In this document: piece after piece, positions 41,682-54,449 of the stretch
How positions within the stretch are numbered: the first letter of the stretch is position 1
Layout: every line of letters starts with the position of its first letter
The notes under the pieces: model-generated
Seen by the model: the letters and a program-made list of their open reading frames with translations, nothing else
What the model was told of the DNA's origin: nothing
The model's database searches: none
Assembly (NCBI RefSeq): GCF_000467105.1
Contig: NZ_BATI01000006.1
Coordinates: 124,001 to 188,000, forward strand
DNA: 64,000 nucleotides
Reading direction: 5' to 3'
From: Aquipseudomonas alcaligenes NBRC 14159
Lineage (GTDB): Bacteria; Pseudomonadota; Gammaproteobacteria; Pseudomonadales; Pseudomonadaceae
Translations under genes and position numbers: made by a program

Positions 41682-42775
41682 GCCCGCACCTCCACCAGCA
41701 CGTCATCGGCATAGACCATCAGCCACTGGGACGGGAAGCCGATATAGGCCACCTTGTGCGGCACCGGCAGGTCCTCCTGCAGGCGCGCCTTGAGCGTCAC
41801 GCCGTCCAGTTCGAGGGTGAGGATCTTGTAAGTGCCCAGGTCCTCGACATGGCGCACCTCGCCGCGCAGGGCGTCGACGAAGGGCTCGTCGCTGACATGC
41901 ACGAACTCCGGGCGAATGCCCAGCTTGAGCTTCTGCCCGCCCAGCTCGGTCAGGCGCTGGCACAACGCCGGCGCCAGCGGTACGCGGGTCTGGCCGAAGC
42001 ACACGCCGCCGGCATAGGGCGTGACCTCGACCAGGTTCATCCCGGGGCTGCCGATAAAGAAGCCGACAAAGGTGTGTTTCGGCCGCTCGAACAACTCACG
42101 CGGGGTGCCGAACTGGACGATCTGGCCGCCGTACATCACCGCGATCTTGTCAGCGAAGGTCGAGGCCTCCAGCTGGTCGTGGGTGACGTAGACCATGGTG
42201 ATGTTGAACTGCTCGTGGATCTGCTTGAGCTTGCGCCGCAGCTTCCACTTCAGGTGCGGATCGATCACCGTCAGCGGCTCGTCGAAGAGGATCGCCGACA
42301 CGTCGTCGCGCACCAGGCCGCGGCCCATGGAGACCTTCTGCTTCTCGTCGGCGGTCAGGTTGCGCGCCTTCCTGTGCAGCAGCGGGTGCAGGTCCAGCAC
42401 TTCGGCGATCTCGTGCACCTTGCTGGTCACGCGCGACTCGGCCAGACCCTGGTTGCGCAGCGGGAAGGCCAGGTTGTCGAACACCGTCATGGTGTCGTAC
42501 ACCACCGGAAACTGGAAAACCTGGGCGATGTTGCGCTCCTGCGGCGGCAGGTCGTTGACCTCGCGCATGTCGAACAGCACCTGGCCCTCGGACGGGCTAA
42601 GCAGCCCGGAGATGATGTTGAGCAGGGTCGACTTGCCGCAGCCGGACGGGCCGAGCAGCGCGTAGGCGCCGCCCTGCTCCCAGACATGGGTCATCTCGCG
42701 GATGGCATAGTCGTCCGGCCCACTCGGTTGCGCGCTGTAGCTGTGCGCCAGGTTCTGCAAGCGTATCTCGGCCAT
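41678..42775 (-). CDS. glpT: ABC ATPase, GlpT-like, with degenerate signature motif
   Basis: 365 residues from the ATG at 42775. Walker A GPSGCGKST, Q-loop VFQFPVVYD, Walker B AILFDEP and H-loop YVTHDQ are all intact. The ABC signature, normally LSGGQ, is LTADEKQKVSMGRGL here, without the LSGGQ pattern. A MalK-like regulatory/OB domain fills the last 130 residues. The partner ATPase upstream has an intact signature but lacks the H-loop histidine, so the defects are complementary. It is not the G3P antiporter GlpT; the symbol follows the rhizobial operon. Confidence 0.75.
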
Positions 42776-42785
42776 GCTGCGCTCC

Positions 42786-43868
42786 TCAGGACCGGCGGAT
42801 CGGCGCCAGGACCAGCTGGTCCCGGGTATCGAATACGAACAGCTTGTGGGTCGGGATGTAGATGCGGATCGGCGCATCCACGTCGTACTCGTGCACGCCC
42901 TGCAGGTGCAGGACCAGGGCGAAGTGCTCGCTGCGCACGTGCAGGAAGGTCTCCGAGCCGCTGATCTCGGCCAGCTCGACGATCACCGCCAGCTCCAGGT
43001 CGTCGTCGTTGGACGGCACCAGACCGATATGCCCGGGGCGCACGCCGAAGCGGTAGTCGCCCTGCTCCAGACCACGCAACTCGGCGGTCAGCGGGAAGTG
43101 CACGAAGTCCTCGAAGCTCACCTCGCTGTCGCTGATGCGCCCGCGCATCAGGTTGATCGGCGGCTCGGAGAACAGCTCGGCGGCCAGCACCTGTTGCGGC
43201 CGGTGGTAGACCTCGGTGGTCCTGCCGCTCTGGATCACCCGGCCTTCATGCAGGATGGTGGTGGTGCCGCCCAGGGCCAGGGCCTCGTTGGGCTCGGTGG
43301 TGGCATAGATGGCGATGCTGCGGCGGGCGCGGAACAGCTCGCGCATCTCCTGGCGCAGCTCTTCGCGCAGCTTGTAGTCGAGGTTCACCAGCGGCTCGTC
43401 GAACAGCACCAGGTCGGCATCCTTGACCAGCGCGCGGGCTATGGCCGTGCGCTGCTGCTGGCCGCCGGACAGTTCCAGCGGGTAGCGCTTGAGGAACTTG
43501 TCGATGCGCAGCATCTGCGCGGTTTCCTGAACCTTGCGCTCGATCTCCGCCTTGGCCACGCCGGCCTGGCGCAGCGGCGAGGCGATGTTCTCGAACACCG
43601 TCAGGTTCGGGTAGTTGATGAACTGCTGGTAGACCATCGACACGTTGCGCTGGCGCACCGGCACGCCGGTGACATCGGCGCCGTGCATCAGGATGCGACC
43701 GCTGCTGGGCTTGTCCAGCCCCGCCATCAGCCGCATCAGCGAGGTCTTGCCGGCGAGCGTGCGACCCACCAGCACATTGAAGGAGCCTGGTTCGAAGCTC
43801 AGGCAGGCGTCGTCGATATAGACCTGCTGGTCGACCACGCGACAGACATGTTCCAGCGTTAACGACAT
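42786..43868 (-). CDS. glpS: ABC ATPase, GlpS-like, lacking the H-loop histidine
   Basis: 360 residues. First gene of the importer operon. Walker A is GRTLAGKT, which fits GxxxxGKT but is atypical for MalK-type ATPases. Q-loop YQQFINYP, signature LSGGQQQR and Walker B LVLFDEPLVNLD are present. The H-loop position, normally TH in YVTHD, reads YATTEPNEA, with threonine in place of histidine. A MalK-like C-terminal domain follows. A sigma-54 promoter lies 66-80 bp upstream of the ATG. Not to be confused with enteric genes of similar names. Confidence 0.75.
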   Translation of the reverse strand: MSLTLEHVCRVVDQQVYIDDACLSFEPGSFNVLVGRTLAGKTSLMRLMAGLDKPSSGRILMHGADVTGVPVRQRNVSMVYQQFINYPNLTVFENIASPLRQAGVAKAEIERKVQETAQMLRIDKFLKRYPLELSGGQQQRTAIARALVKDADLVLFDEPLVNLDYKLREELRQEMRELFRARRSIAIYATTEPNEALALGGTTTILHEGRVIQSGRTTEVYHRPQQVLAAELFSEPPINLMRGRISDSEVSFEDFVHFPLTAELRGLEQGDYRFGVRPGHIGLVPSNDDDLELAVIVELAEISGSETFLHVRSEHFALVLHLQGVHEYDVDAPIRIYIPTHKLFVFDTRDQLVLAPIRRS

Positions 43869-43933
43869 GGCGTGTCCTTATGATTATTGCGCCCGTCGCC
43901 GCGAAGAGCCCTCGCGGCCGACACAGCCATAAG

Positions 43934-43948
43934 GCGACATTCGTGCCA
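43934..43948 (-). promoter_or_regulatory. Sigma-54 (-24/-12) promoter of the importer operon
   Basis: Minus strand TGGCACG-AATG-TCGC (43948 down to 43934). The consensus is TGGCACG-N4-TTGC; only one base differs and the GG-N10-GC spacing is exact. It lies 66 bp upstream of the first ATPase start and faces it. Confidence 0.8.
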
Positions 43949-44035
43949 GCGTCGCCGCACGCCAGGAGATACATCGTAAACAACTGATAAATAAGAATTT
44001 ATTAATAGGCACGGGCGGGCAGTACGCCGACGCAC

Positions 44036-44105
44036 TGAACAGCCTTGAACAGTAAAAGCTGAACAACTGAACAATTTGCCCTTTGACTTTGAACAGCAAT
44101 GAACA
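44036..44105. promoter_or_regulatory. Cluster of six TGAACA repeats, probable activator binding sites (UAS)
   Basis: TGAACA occurs at 44036, 44046, 44060, 44068, 44090 and 44100, all in the same orientation. The first and last pairs are spaced exactly 10 bp apart, one helical turn. The cluster lies 88-157 bp upstream of the sigma-54 promoter and in front of the activator gene, the expected place for an enhancer. The whole gap 43869-44249 (381 bp) holds only this cluster, the promoter, an AT-rich tract around 43985-44015, and the leader of the activator gene. Confidence 0.65.
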
Positions 44106-44249
44106 ACACTGGGCGGACGCTGTTTCCCCTGCCCACCCGCGGCCAGGGACCGGGAGGGCAAGGCACTCTCCCCGGCCCACCTATTGCAGTAACGGTGAGG
44201 CCAGCACGGAAGCTGTACCCATAAGAAAGACAAGAACCAGGCGACCCTC

Positions 44250-46091
<1,842 letters not shown>

Positions 46092-46092
46092 G

Positions 46093-47970
46093 TCAGACCG
46101 GTAGCGACTGCCGTGTGACGAAGGAATTCAGCTCGGCCGCCGGCAGCGGCCGGGCAAACAGATAGCCCTGCCCCTGATCGCATCCCAGCTCGACCAGCAA
46201 CTGCCGGGTCGCTTCGTCCTCGATGCCTTCGGCGACCGTATGCAGGCCCAAGCTGCGGGCCATCTGCACGATGGCGGTAACGATCGCCTGGTTCTGCGGA
46301 TTGTCGCCAAGCCCGCGCACGAAGGACTGGTCGATCTTCAGCTTGTCAACCTGGAAGCGCTGCAGGTAGGCCAGGTTGGAGTAGCCGGTACCAAAGTCGT
46401 CGATCGACAGCTTCACCCCCAGCTCCTTCAACTGGCGCAGCTGCTCGCAGTCCTGCAGCAGGATGGACTCGGTCAGCTCCAGTTCGAGCCCGGACGGTGA
46501 CAGGCCGTAGCGCGTCAGCGCCGCCTGTACCACCTCGCCCAGGTTGCCTCGGCGAAACTGCACCGCAGACAGATTCACCGACATCACGAAACGCGGCAAA
46601 CCGCCCGCCTGCCACAGCATGGCTTGGCGGCAGGCCTCGCCCAGCACCCATTCGCCGATCTCGACGATCAGGCCCGAGCGCTCGGCCGCACCGATGAAGC
46701 GATCCGGCCCCAGCAGGCCGAACTCGGGGTGGCGCCAGCGCAACAGTGCCTCGGCAGCCAGCAGCCTGCCGCTGCGCAGGTCGACGATCGGCTGGTAATG
46801 CAGCACGAATTCGTCGCGGCTAAGCGCCTGGCGCAGGTCCAGCTCCAGGGCCAGGCGCTCGCGGTTGTCGGCGTTCATCCGCTCATCGAAGAAACAGTAG
46901 GCATTGCGTCCAGCCGATTTGGCCTGGTACATGGCCATGTCGGCATGCCGGAGCAACGTATCGAAGTCCTCGCCATCCCCGGGGAACAGCGCGATGCCGA
47001 TCGAGATGGACGTGACCAGCTGCATGCCCTTGAGGGTAAAGGGCTGCGCCAGACGGCGCTGCATCCTGCCCGCCAGCGAGGACACCATAGCCAGGTCATC
47101 GACATCGGCCAGCGCCACCAGGAACTCGTCGCCGCCCTGGCGACTCACCGTATCGATGTCGCTGAGCGTCTCGCGCAGGCGCCGCGCCACCTCCTGCAAC
47201 AGCTCGTCGCCGGCGGCATGGCCGAGGGAATCGTTGATGGTCTTGAAGTTGTCCAGATCGAGAAACAGCAGCGCCACCTGGCGTCCGTCACGACGGGCAT
47301 GGCCGATGGCCTGGTCCACGCGGTCGCGCAGCAGCAGGCGGTTGGGCAGGTTGGTCAGGGCGTCGTGCTGGGCCAGGTGGGTGAAGCTGGCCTCGGAATC
47401 CTTTACCCGCGCTATTTCCTGCTGCAGGCGCAGCAGCGTCTTGCGCAGATCGCTGGCCAGCAGCCAGACCGCGGCGGCGCACATCAGCAGGATGCTGCTG
47501 ACATTGATCATGCGCCCGACGCCCATCGGCAGCGGTTCGAAGTGCTGCAGGCCGCTGAGTGCCGCGTAGGTCAACACCGCCACGGCCGCCAGCATGCTCA
47601 GCAGCAGGCCGAGAAACAGGCGCAGCGGCGCCACCATGCCCGCGACGATGAGGATGCCCGGGTACGCCAGCAGCGCGCCGCTGTACAGGCCCTGACTGAA
47701 CCACAGGGAAATGGTCACCAGCGCCGTGAGAATGAATAGCACCAGGCGAATCGAGGCATCTACCAGGCCGCACTGGTTGAGCCGTCGACCGATCAGCACG
47801 GCCACCAGCGCCAGCCCGACCAGTGCGGTGTCCAGCCACAGATGGGCCAGCACCGTCTGTGTGCCGATCAACAGCAATACCAGGCACAACACGTTGGCGA
47901 TCTGCATCAGGCGCCGGGCTTGCAGGCGGCGTTCGAGCAGGTTGCCCGTCAGGGGGTGCGCACGCGTCAT
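46093..47970 (-). CDS. Membrane-bound diguanylate cyclase/phosphodiesterase (GGDEF-EAL)
   Basis: 625 residues. Five or so hydrophobic helices (about residues 22-175) form an unclassified membrane sensor. The GGDEF domain contains the intact motif in RQGGDEFLVAL; the usual RxxD inhibitory site before it is absent (SDID there). The EAL domain has EALLRW, SVNLSAVQF, ELTES, DDFGTGYS and AEGIED, so metal and substrate residues appear complete. Both c-di-GMP synthesis and hydrolysis are possible. It converges with the activator gene with a single base between the stop codons, so the transcripts run into each other. Confidence 0.92.
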   Translation of the reverse strand: MTRAHPLTGNLLERRLQARRLMQIANVLCLVLLLIGTQTVLAHLWLDTALVGLALVAVLIGRRLNQCGLVDASIRLVLFILTALVTISLWFSQGLYSGALLAYPGILIVAGMVAPLRLFLGLLLSMLAAVAVLTYAALSGLQHFEPLPMGVGRMINVSSILLMCAAAVWLLASDLRKTLLRLQQEIARVKDSEASFTHLAQHDALTNLPNRLLLRDRVDQAIGHARRDGRQVALLFLDLDNFKTINDSLGHAAGDELLQEVARRLRETLSDIDTVSRQGGDEFLVALADVDDLAMVSSLAGRMQRRLAQPFTLKGMQLVTSISIGIALFPGDGEDFDTLLRHADMAMYQAKSAGRNAYCFFDERMNADNRERLALELDLRQALSRDEFVLHYQPIVDLRSGRLLAAEALLRWRHPEFGLLGPDRFIGAAERSGLIVEIGEWVLGEACRQAMLWQAGGLPRFVMSVNLSAVQFRRGNLGEVVQAALTRYGLSPSGLELELTESILLQDCEQLRQLKELGVKLSIDDFGTGYSNLAYLQRFQVDKLKIDQSFVRGLGDNPQNQAIVTAIVQMARSLGLHTVAEGIEDEATRQLLVELGCDQGQGYLFARPLPAAELNSFVTRQSLPV

Positions 47971-48123
47971 AACGACTCCACTTCCATGATGCGACTGCTG
48001 CGGTGAGGGCGAACGCTAACGAATCTCTCTTGCCATGGGCAAGTAGAAATAAGTCGCATACTTGCCAGCGCCGCCCTAGCCGGCTAAAACGCCAGCCCCG
48101 ACCACAGCACGACAATCATTGGC

Positions 48124-48462
48124 ATGAACGGCGAACTGAAAATCGAAGACCTGGTACTCGGCAGCGGCAAGGCCGCCGTCAAGGGCGCGCTGATCACCAC
48201 CCAGTACCGCGGCTGGCTGGAGGATGGTACTGAGTTCGACTCCTCCTACTCGCGCGGCAAGCCGTTCCAGTGCGTGATCGGCACGCGCCGGGTAATTCAG
48301 GGCTGGGACCAGGGCCTGATGGGCATGCAGGTCGGCGGCAAGCGCAAGCTCTGGGTGCCGGCGCACCTGGCTTATGGCGAGCGCCAGGTCGGCTCGATCC
48401 CGCCGAACTCCAATCTGGTGTTCGAGATCGAGCTGCTGGAAGTGCTGACCCGCGACGACTGA
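48124..48462 (+). CDS. FKBP-type peptidyl-prolyl cis-trans isomerase
   Basis: 112 residues, one minimal FKBP domain without a signal peptide, so cytoplasmic. Family positions: YRGWLEDGTEFDSSYSRGKPF, VIQGWDQGLMGMQVGGKRKL, and PPNSNLVFEIELLEV. It is of the small Fkp/FkbP kind. It stands alone between the GGDEF-EAL gene (divergent) and the DMT exporter gene (convergent, three bases between stops). Confidence 0.9.
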   Translation: MNGELKIEDLVLGSGKAAVKGALITTQYRGWLEDGTEFDSSYSRGKPFQCVIGTRRVIQGWDQGLMGMQVGGKRKLWVPAHLAYGERQVGSIPPNSNLVFEIELLEVLTRDD

Positions 48463-48465
48463 TCC

Positions 48466-49356
48466 TCAGGCCGCAGCCAGACGCCGCCGACGTAGGCTCC
48501 AGCCCTGCTGCATGCCGGCCGCGGCCAGCAGGATGGCCGCCACGCCCAGCCACTGCAGCGGGCTGAGGCGATGACCGAAGGCCAGCCAGTCGACGAAGAT
48601 CGCCGCGATCGGGTAGACGAACGACAGCGCCCCGGTCAGCGCCGTCGGCAGTTTCTGGATCGCGCTGTACAGCAGCATGTACATCACCCCGGTATGCAGG
48701 ATGCCCAGGGCCGCCAGGCTGGCCCACGCCGGCGGCTGCTCGGGCAGCTGGTAACTGGCCAGCGGCGCCAGCATGAAGATGCCGGTGAGCAGCTGGATCA
48801 GCGCGATCAGGTGCGGCGGCGTGCCGGAGAGGCGTTTGACGATCAGCGCCGCCACCGCATAGAGCAGCGCCGCACCCAGGGCCAGGGCGATGCCCAGCAA
48901 GTAGTTCTCGCCCGAGGTGCCGCTATCGCCGTGGGCGCTGACGATGGCCAGCATGCCGAGGAAGGCCAGGCCCAGCCAGGCCAGCTTGGCCAGGGTGATG
49001 CGCTCGCCGAGGAACAGCGCAGCCAGGCCCACCAGCATGAACGGCTGCACGTTGTACACCGCCGTGCTGATGGCGATGGACGCCTTGGAGTAGGAGGCGA
49101 ACAGCAGCAGCCAGTTACCAACGATGGCCACGCCGCTGACCAGCGCCAGGACCAGGACTCGCCGGCTCAGCAGCTCGCGGCCCAACAGGCCGAGCGCGGC
49201 GCACACTAGCAGCAACATGGCGCCGCCGATCACGCAGCGCCAGAACACCACGTCGATCACGGACTGGCCGGACACCAGGACGAACCAGCCGATGGTGCCG
49301 GAAATAAGCATCGCCGCGATCATTTCCAGCGAGCCGCGCTTGAGGGTCTTGTCCAT
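48466..49356 (-). CDS. EamA/DMT-superfamily transporter
   Basis: 296 residues from the ATG at 49356, preceded by GGAGA; a longer in-frame start is weaker. Ten hydrophobic helices in two EamA repeats, with the second repeat ending LTGALSFVYPIAAIFVDWLAFGH. Members export amino acids and other metabolites. It is divergent from an Lrp/AsnC regulator gene, a common arrangement for amino-acid exporters under Lrp-type control, which suggests the regulator controls this gene. Substrate unknown. Confidence 0.87.
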   Translation of the reverse strand: MDKTLKRGSLEMIAAMLISGTIGWFVLVSGQSVIDVVFWRCVIGGAMLLLVCAALGLLGRELLSRRVLVLALVSGVAIVGNWLLLFASYSKASIAISTAVYNVQPFMLVGLAALFLGERITLAKLAWLGLAFLGMLAIVSAHGDSGTSGENYLLGIALALGAALLYAVAALIVKRLSGTPPHLIALIQLLTGIFMLAPLASYQLPEQPPAWASLAALGILHTGVMYMLLYSAIQKLPTALTGALSFVYPIAAIFVDWLAFGHRLSPLQWLGVAAILLAAAGMQQGWSLRRRRLAAA

Positions 49357-49441
49357 GGTCGGAGTCTCCGGTCGGGGTGCGCTCATTATTCGGCTACCCG
49401 CACGCCCACCTCCAGGGCTAATCTAAGGCGAAACAGGAGCA

Positions 49442-49462
49442 TCGCCTTTATTACGAAGGCGA
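49442..49462. promoter_or_regulatory. Inverted repeat in the DMT-exporter/Lrp intergenic region, possible operator
   Basis: TCGCCTT (49442-49448) and AAGGCGA (49456-49462) with a 7-bp AT-rich spacer, 28 bp upstream of the regulator ATG. Size and symmetry suit an Lrp/AsnC-type dimer site, but no protein evidence exists. Confidence 0.4.
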
Positions 49463-49490
49463 ACTCACTAAAAAACCTAACAGGCACGCC

Positions 49491-51072
<1,582 letters not shown>

Positions 51073-51137
51073 ACCGCTGGCCCATTGCCGGGGCAAAGCC
51101 CGTATGATGGCGGACCGCATCTGCTTTCCGAGTTGCC

Positions 51138-53006
51138 ATGCTGTCCGCCGTCAAACGCTACCAGGCACTGCTCTCCAGCACCCTGGCGCGCTACTTCCCC
51201 CGCACCACCGAATACCTGCGCGCCGAACGCGAAGCCGCGGCCAAGCTGCGCCAACCGCAACCGCGCGCCAAGCGCCCCGCTAGCAGCGGCAAGACCAAGG
51301 CCGGCGGGCGCAAGAAGAAGGCCAGCGACGGCCCTGCCCCTGCCCCTACCGGCATCTATTCCAGCGCCCGCCTGAAGATCAGTGACGCCCAGATCGCTGC
51401 CATGCGTGCCCGCGTCGCCGAGGCGGTGACAGCCGGGCTGATCGGCGCGCCGTCCGACGAGCAGTGGGCGATGATCCTCTGCCGCGCCCCACTGGCGCGC
51501 ATCTTCGCCGGCGCCGGCTCGGGCAAGTCCACCACCCTGCTCCTGCGCGTGGTGTTCATGCTCTGCCACCTGCAGACCCCTACAAGCAGCCTCACGGTGA
51601 TCTCCTTCACCAACGCCTCCTGCGCCGAGCTGCGCGGCCAGCTGCTGCGCCTGCTGGCCTTCTGGCAGTTCCCCTTCGACGAGGCCCATGCGCGCCAGTG
51701 CGTGCGCACCTTCCATTCGGCCATGGCGCAGCAGGCCAAGGTGCTGCTGGGCGCACCGAACTGGTTCGAGCAGCTCGGTAGCGGCGCCAGCGAGGAGCCC
51801 GACGCCCCCGCCGGTGGCCGCCTGCCGCCCGCGCAACAGCGCCTGCTACGCCAGGCTTATGATGAGCTCTACACCAGCGACGCCGCCTTCCGCCAGCGGG
51901 TGCATGAGCTGCTCGGTGTGGCCCTGCCCGAAGCCGTCGGCAAGCCGCCGCAGGAGGGCCTGCGCCTGGCCGGCGAACTGCGCGCCGCACCACTGTTCGA
52001 GGTGTTCTACCAGCAGGGCTGCTTCGCCGAGAGCCTCGGCCTGCGCCCGGACCGACTCGATGCGGCCACGCTGGACTGCGCGCCGCGCGAGCGCCTGTTT
52101 CTGCAGGCACTCGCCAGTTTCTGGGCGCGCTTGCAGGCGCTGTTGCAGGCGCAGGGCGTCACCACCTTCGATACCGCGTTCCGCCAGCTTGGCGAGTGCC
52201 TGACCGGCGCCGAGGAGCTGCCGGCGGAGGCTATCGAGCCGCTGCGCCATCTGCTGATCGACGAGTTCCAGGATATCTCGCCACAAATCGTCCACTGGCT
52301 GCAGGCCGTGCACCGCGCCCTGGCCGGCCGCGGCAAGGCGGTCAGCCTGATGGCTATCGGTGACGACTGGCAGTCGATCTACGGCTGGCGCGGCAGCTCG
52401 CCAGAGCTGTTCCTCGACTTCGACCGCCACTTCCCCAGCCGCGGCAAGGCCAAGAGCCAGGTGCTGATGTTGACCGCCAACTTCCGTAGCATCGAACCGA
52501 TCCTGCGCGATGCCGAGGCGCTGCTGGCGGGCGTCGCCTGCAAACAGGCCAAGCGCAGCCAGGCGATCAAGGCCGCGCAGCCGGGCGATCACGGCGTGCG
52601 CAAAATCGAGAACTTCGACCTCAAGCGTCAGCTGCCCGAGCTGCTGCAGGAAATCACCGCGCAGTGTGCACACGTCGCTCAGCGCGGCAGCCGCGAGCGC
52701 AACCCGGTGCTACTGCTGGGTCGGCGCAACGACGCGCTGAAACAGGTGCAGGCCCAGCTGGACCCAAGCCTGCCGGTGCGCGCCTACAGCATCCACCGCG
52801 CCAAGGGTCTGCAGGGCGAGGTGGCGATCATCCTCGACGACGGTGGCAGCCCCGAGTCGCATCCGCTGCGCAACGCGCTCTATGCCCATTGCGGTCTGTT
52901 CCGCAACAGCTACGACCAGGCCATGTGCGACGAGAACCTGCGCCTGGCCTATGTGGCGGTCACCCGTGGCGTCAGCCGGGTAATCTGGTACAGCGGCAAA
53001 CGCTAG
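51138..53006 (+). CDS. UvrD/Rep-like superfamily 1 DNA helicase
   Basis: 622 residues. Conserved helicase motifs: Q/I region with Walker A GAGSGKST (about residue 127), motif Ia VISFTNASCAELRGQLL, II LLIDEFQDIS, III GDDWQSIYGWRGSSPELF, IV-like LTANFRSIEPIL, V HRAKGLQGEVAIIL, VI LAYVAVTRGVSRVIWY. A lysine/alanine-rich stretch at about residues 35-70 precedes the core. It is shorter than UvrD, Rep or PcrA (about 720) and resembles the helicase IV-like group. Function in repair or defence is unknown. A terminator follows. Confidence 0.85.
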   Translation: MLSAVKRYQALLSSTLARYFPRTTEYLRAEREAAAKLRQPQPRAKRPASSGKTKAGGRKKKASDGPAPAPTGIYSSARLKISDAQIAAMRARVAEAVTAGLIGAPSDEQWAMILCRAPLARIFAGAGSGKSTTLLLRVVFMLCHLQTPTSSLTVISFTNASCAELRGQLLRLLAFWQFPFDEAHARQCVRTFHSAMAQQAKVLLGAPNWFEQLGSGASEEPDAPAGGRLPPAQQRLLRQAYDELYTSDAAFRQRVHELLGVALPEAVGKPPQEGLRLAGELRAAPLFEVFYQQGCFAESLGLRPDRLDAATLDCAPRERLFLQALASFWARLQALLQAQGVTTFDTAFRQLGECLTGAEELPAEAIEPLRHLLIDEFQDISPQIVHWLQAVHRALAGRGKAVSLMAIGDDWQSIYGWRGSSPELFLDFDRHFPSRGKAKSQVLMLTANFRSIEPILRDAEALLAGVACKQAKRSQAIKAAQPGDHGVRKIENFDLKRQLPELLQEITAQCAHVAQRGSRERNPVLLLGRRNDALKQVQAQLDPSLPVRAYSIHRAKGLQGEVAIILDDGGSPESHPLRNALYAHCGLFRNSYDQAMCDENLRLAYVAVTRGVSRVIWYSGKR

Positions 53007-53016
53007 AACTGCAGAA

Positions 53017-53049
53017 ATGAAAAAGGCCGCCCGAGGGCGGCCTTTTTCA
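53017..53049. terminator. Bidirectional terminator between the helicase gene and cysS
   Basis: AAAAAGGCCGCCC (53020-53032), GA, GGGCGGCCTTTTT (53035-53047). A perfect 13-bp stem with A and T flanks. Confidence 0.9.
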
Positions 53050-53063
53050 TGCAGCGCAATCGC

Positions 53064-54449
53064 TTACTCGGCCAGGCGCCAGGTGGTGCCGCCCTTGCCG
53101 TCTTCCAGCACCACGCCCATGGCGGTGAGCTGGTCGCGGATGCGGTCGCTTTCGGCCCAGTTCTTGTCGGCACGGGCCTGCAGGCGCGCGGCGATCAGGG
53201 CTTCGACTTCGGCGGCATCGACCTTGCCGGCGGCGCCGGCCTGAAGGAAGGCCTCCGGCTCCAGCTGCAGCACGCCGAGCACGGCGGCCAGCTGCTTGAG
53301 CTGGGCGGCCAGGCCGGCGGCGGCCTGTTCATCCGACTCACGCAGGCGGTTGACCTCGCGGATCATCTCGAACAGCACGGCGCAGGCTTCCGGCGAGTTG
53401 AAGTCGTCGTCCATGGCCGCGCCGAAGCGCTCGACGAAGGCTTCGCCGCCAGCCGGCGCCACTTCCGGCAGGCCTTTCAGGCCGTTGTAGAAGCGCTCCA
53501 GAGCGCCCTTGGCTTCCTTCAGGCTGTCTTCGGAGTAGTTGATCGGGCTACGGTAGTGGCTGGACACCAGCAGGTAGCGCACCACTTCCGGGTGGTACTT
53601 CTCCAGCACCTCACGGATGGTGAAGAAGTTGCCCAGGCTCTTGGACATCTTCTCACCGTCCACGCGCACCGCGCCGGCGTGCATCCAGGCCTTGGCGTAG
53701 AGTTTGCCGGTGGCCGCCTCGCTCTGCGCGATCTCGTTCTCGTGGTGCGGGAATACCAGGTCCGGGCCGCCGCCGTGGATGTCGAAGGTTTCGCCCAGGC
53801 AGCAGGTGGACATCACCGAGCACTCGATGTGCCAGCCCGGCCGACCCTTGCCCCAGGGCGAGTCCCAGCTCGGCTCGTCCGGCTTGGCGCCTTTCCACAG
53901 GACGAAGTCCAGCGGGTCTTCCTTGATCTCGTCGACCTCGATGCGCGCGCCGATCTTCAGCTCGTCGATCTTGCGCCGCGACAGCTTGCCGTAGGTCTCG
54001 AACTTGGTGACGCGGTAGTACACGTCACCATTGCCCGGCGCGTAGGCAAAGCCCTTGTCGATCAGGGTCTGGATCATCTGGTGCATGCCGGCGATATGGC
54101 CGGTGGCGCGCGGCTCGATGTCCGGGCGCAGCACATTCAGGCGCGCCTCGTCCTCGTGCATGGCGGCGATCATGCGCTCCACCAGCGCTTCGAACGGCTC
54201 GCCGTTCTCGTTGGCGCGCTTGATGATCTTGTCGTCGATGTCGGTGATGTTGCGCACGTAGGTCACGTCATAGCCGCGCGCGCGCAGCCAGCGGGTGACC
54301 ACGTCGAAGGCCACCATCACACGGGCATGGCCGATATGGCAGAAGTCGTACACGGTCATGCCGCACACGTACATGCGCACGCTGTTGCCTTCCAGCGGCT
54401 GGAAAATGTCCTTGGTCTTGCTCAGGGTGTTGTAAATGCTCAGAGCCAT
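53064..54449 (-). CDS. cysS: Cysteinyl-tRNA synthetase
   Basis: 461 residues, the standard CysRS length. Class I signatures: HIGH-like motif [14 protein letters not shown] near residue 35, KMSKS in [12 protein letters not shown], and zinc/cysteine-binding positions [20 protein letters not shown] and [11 protein letters not shown]. It charges tRNA-Cys in the cytoplasm. Its ATG directly abuts the glnS stop codon without any intergenic base, so glnS and cysS form one operon. Confidence 0.97.
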   Translation of the reverse strand: MALSIYNTLSKTKDIFQPLEGNSVRMYVCGMTVYDFCHIGHARVMVAFDVVTRWLRARGYDVTYVRNITDIDDKIIKRANENGEPFEALVERMIAAMHEDEARLNVLRPDIEPRATGHIAGMHQMIQTLIDKGFAYAPGNGDVYYRVTKFETYGKLSRRKIDELKIGARIEVDEIKEDPLDFVLWKGAKPDEPSWDSPWGKGRPGWHIECSVMSTCCLGETFDIHGGGPDLVFPHHENEIAQSEAATGKLYAKAWMHAGAVRVDGEKMSKSLGNFFTIREVLEKYHPEVVRYLLVSSHYRSPINYSEDSLKEAKGALERFYNGLKGLPEVAPAGGEAFVERFGAAMDDDFNSPEACAVLFEMIREVNRLRESDEQAAAGLAAQLKQLAAVLGVLQLEPEAFLQAGAAGKVDAAEVEALIAARLQARADKNWAESDRIRDQLTAMGVVLEDGKGGTTWRLAE

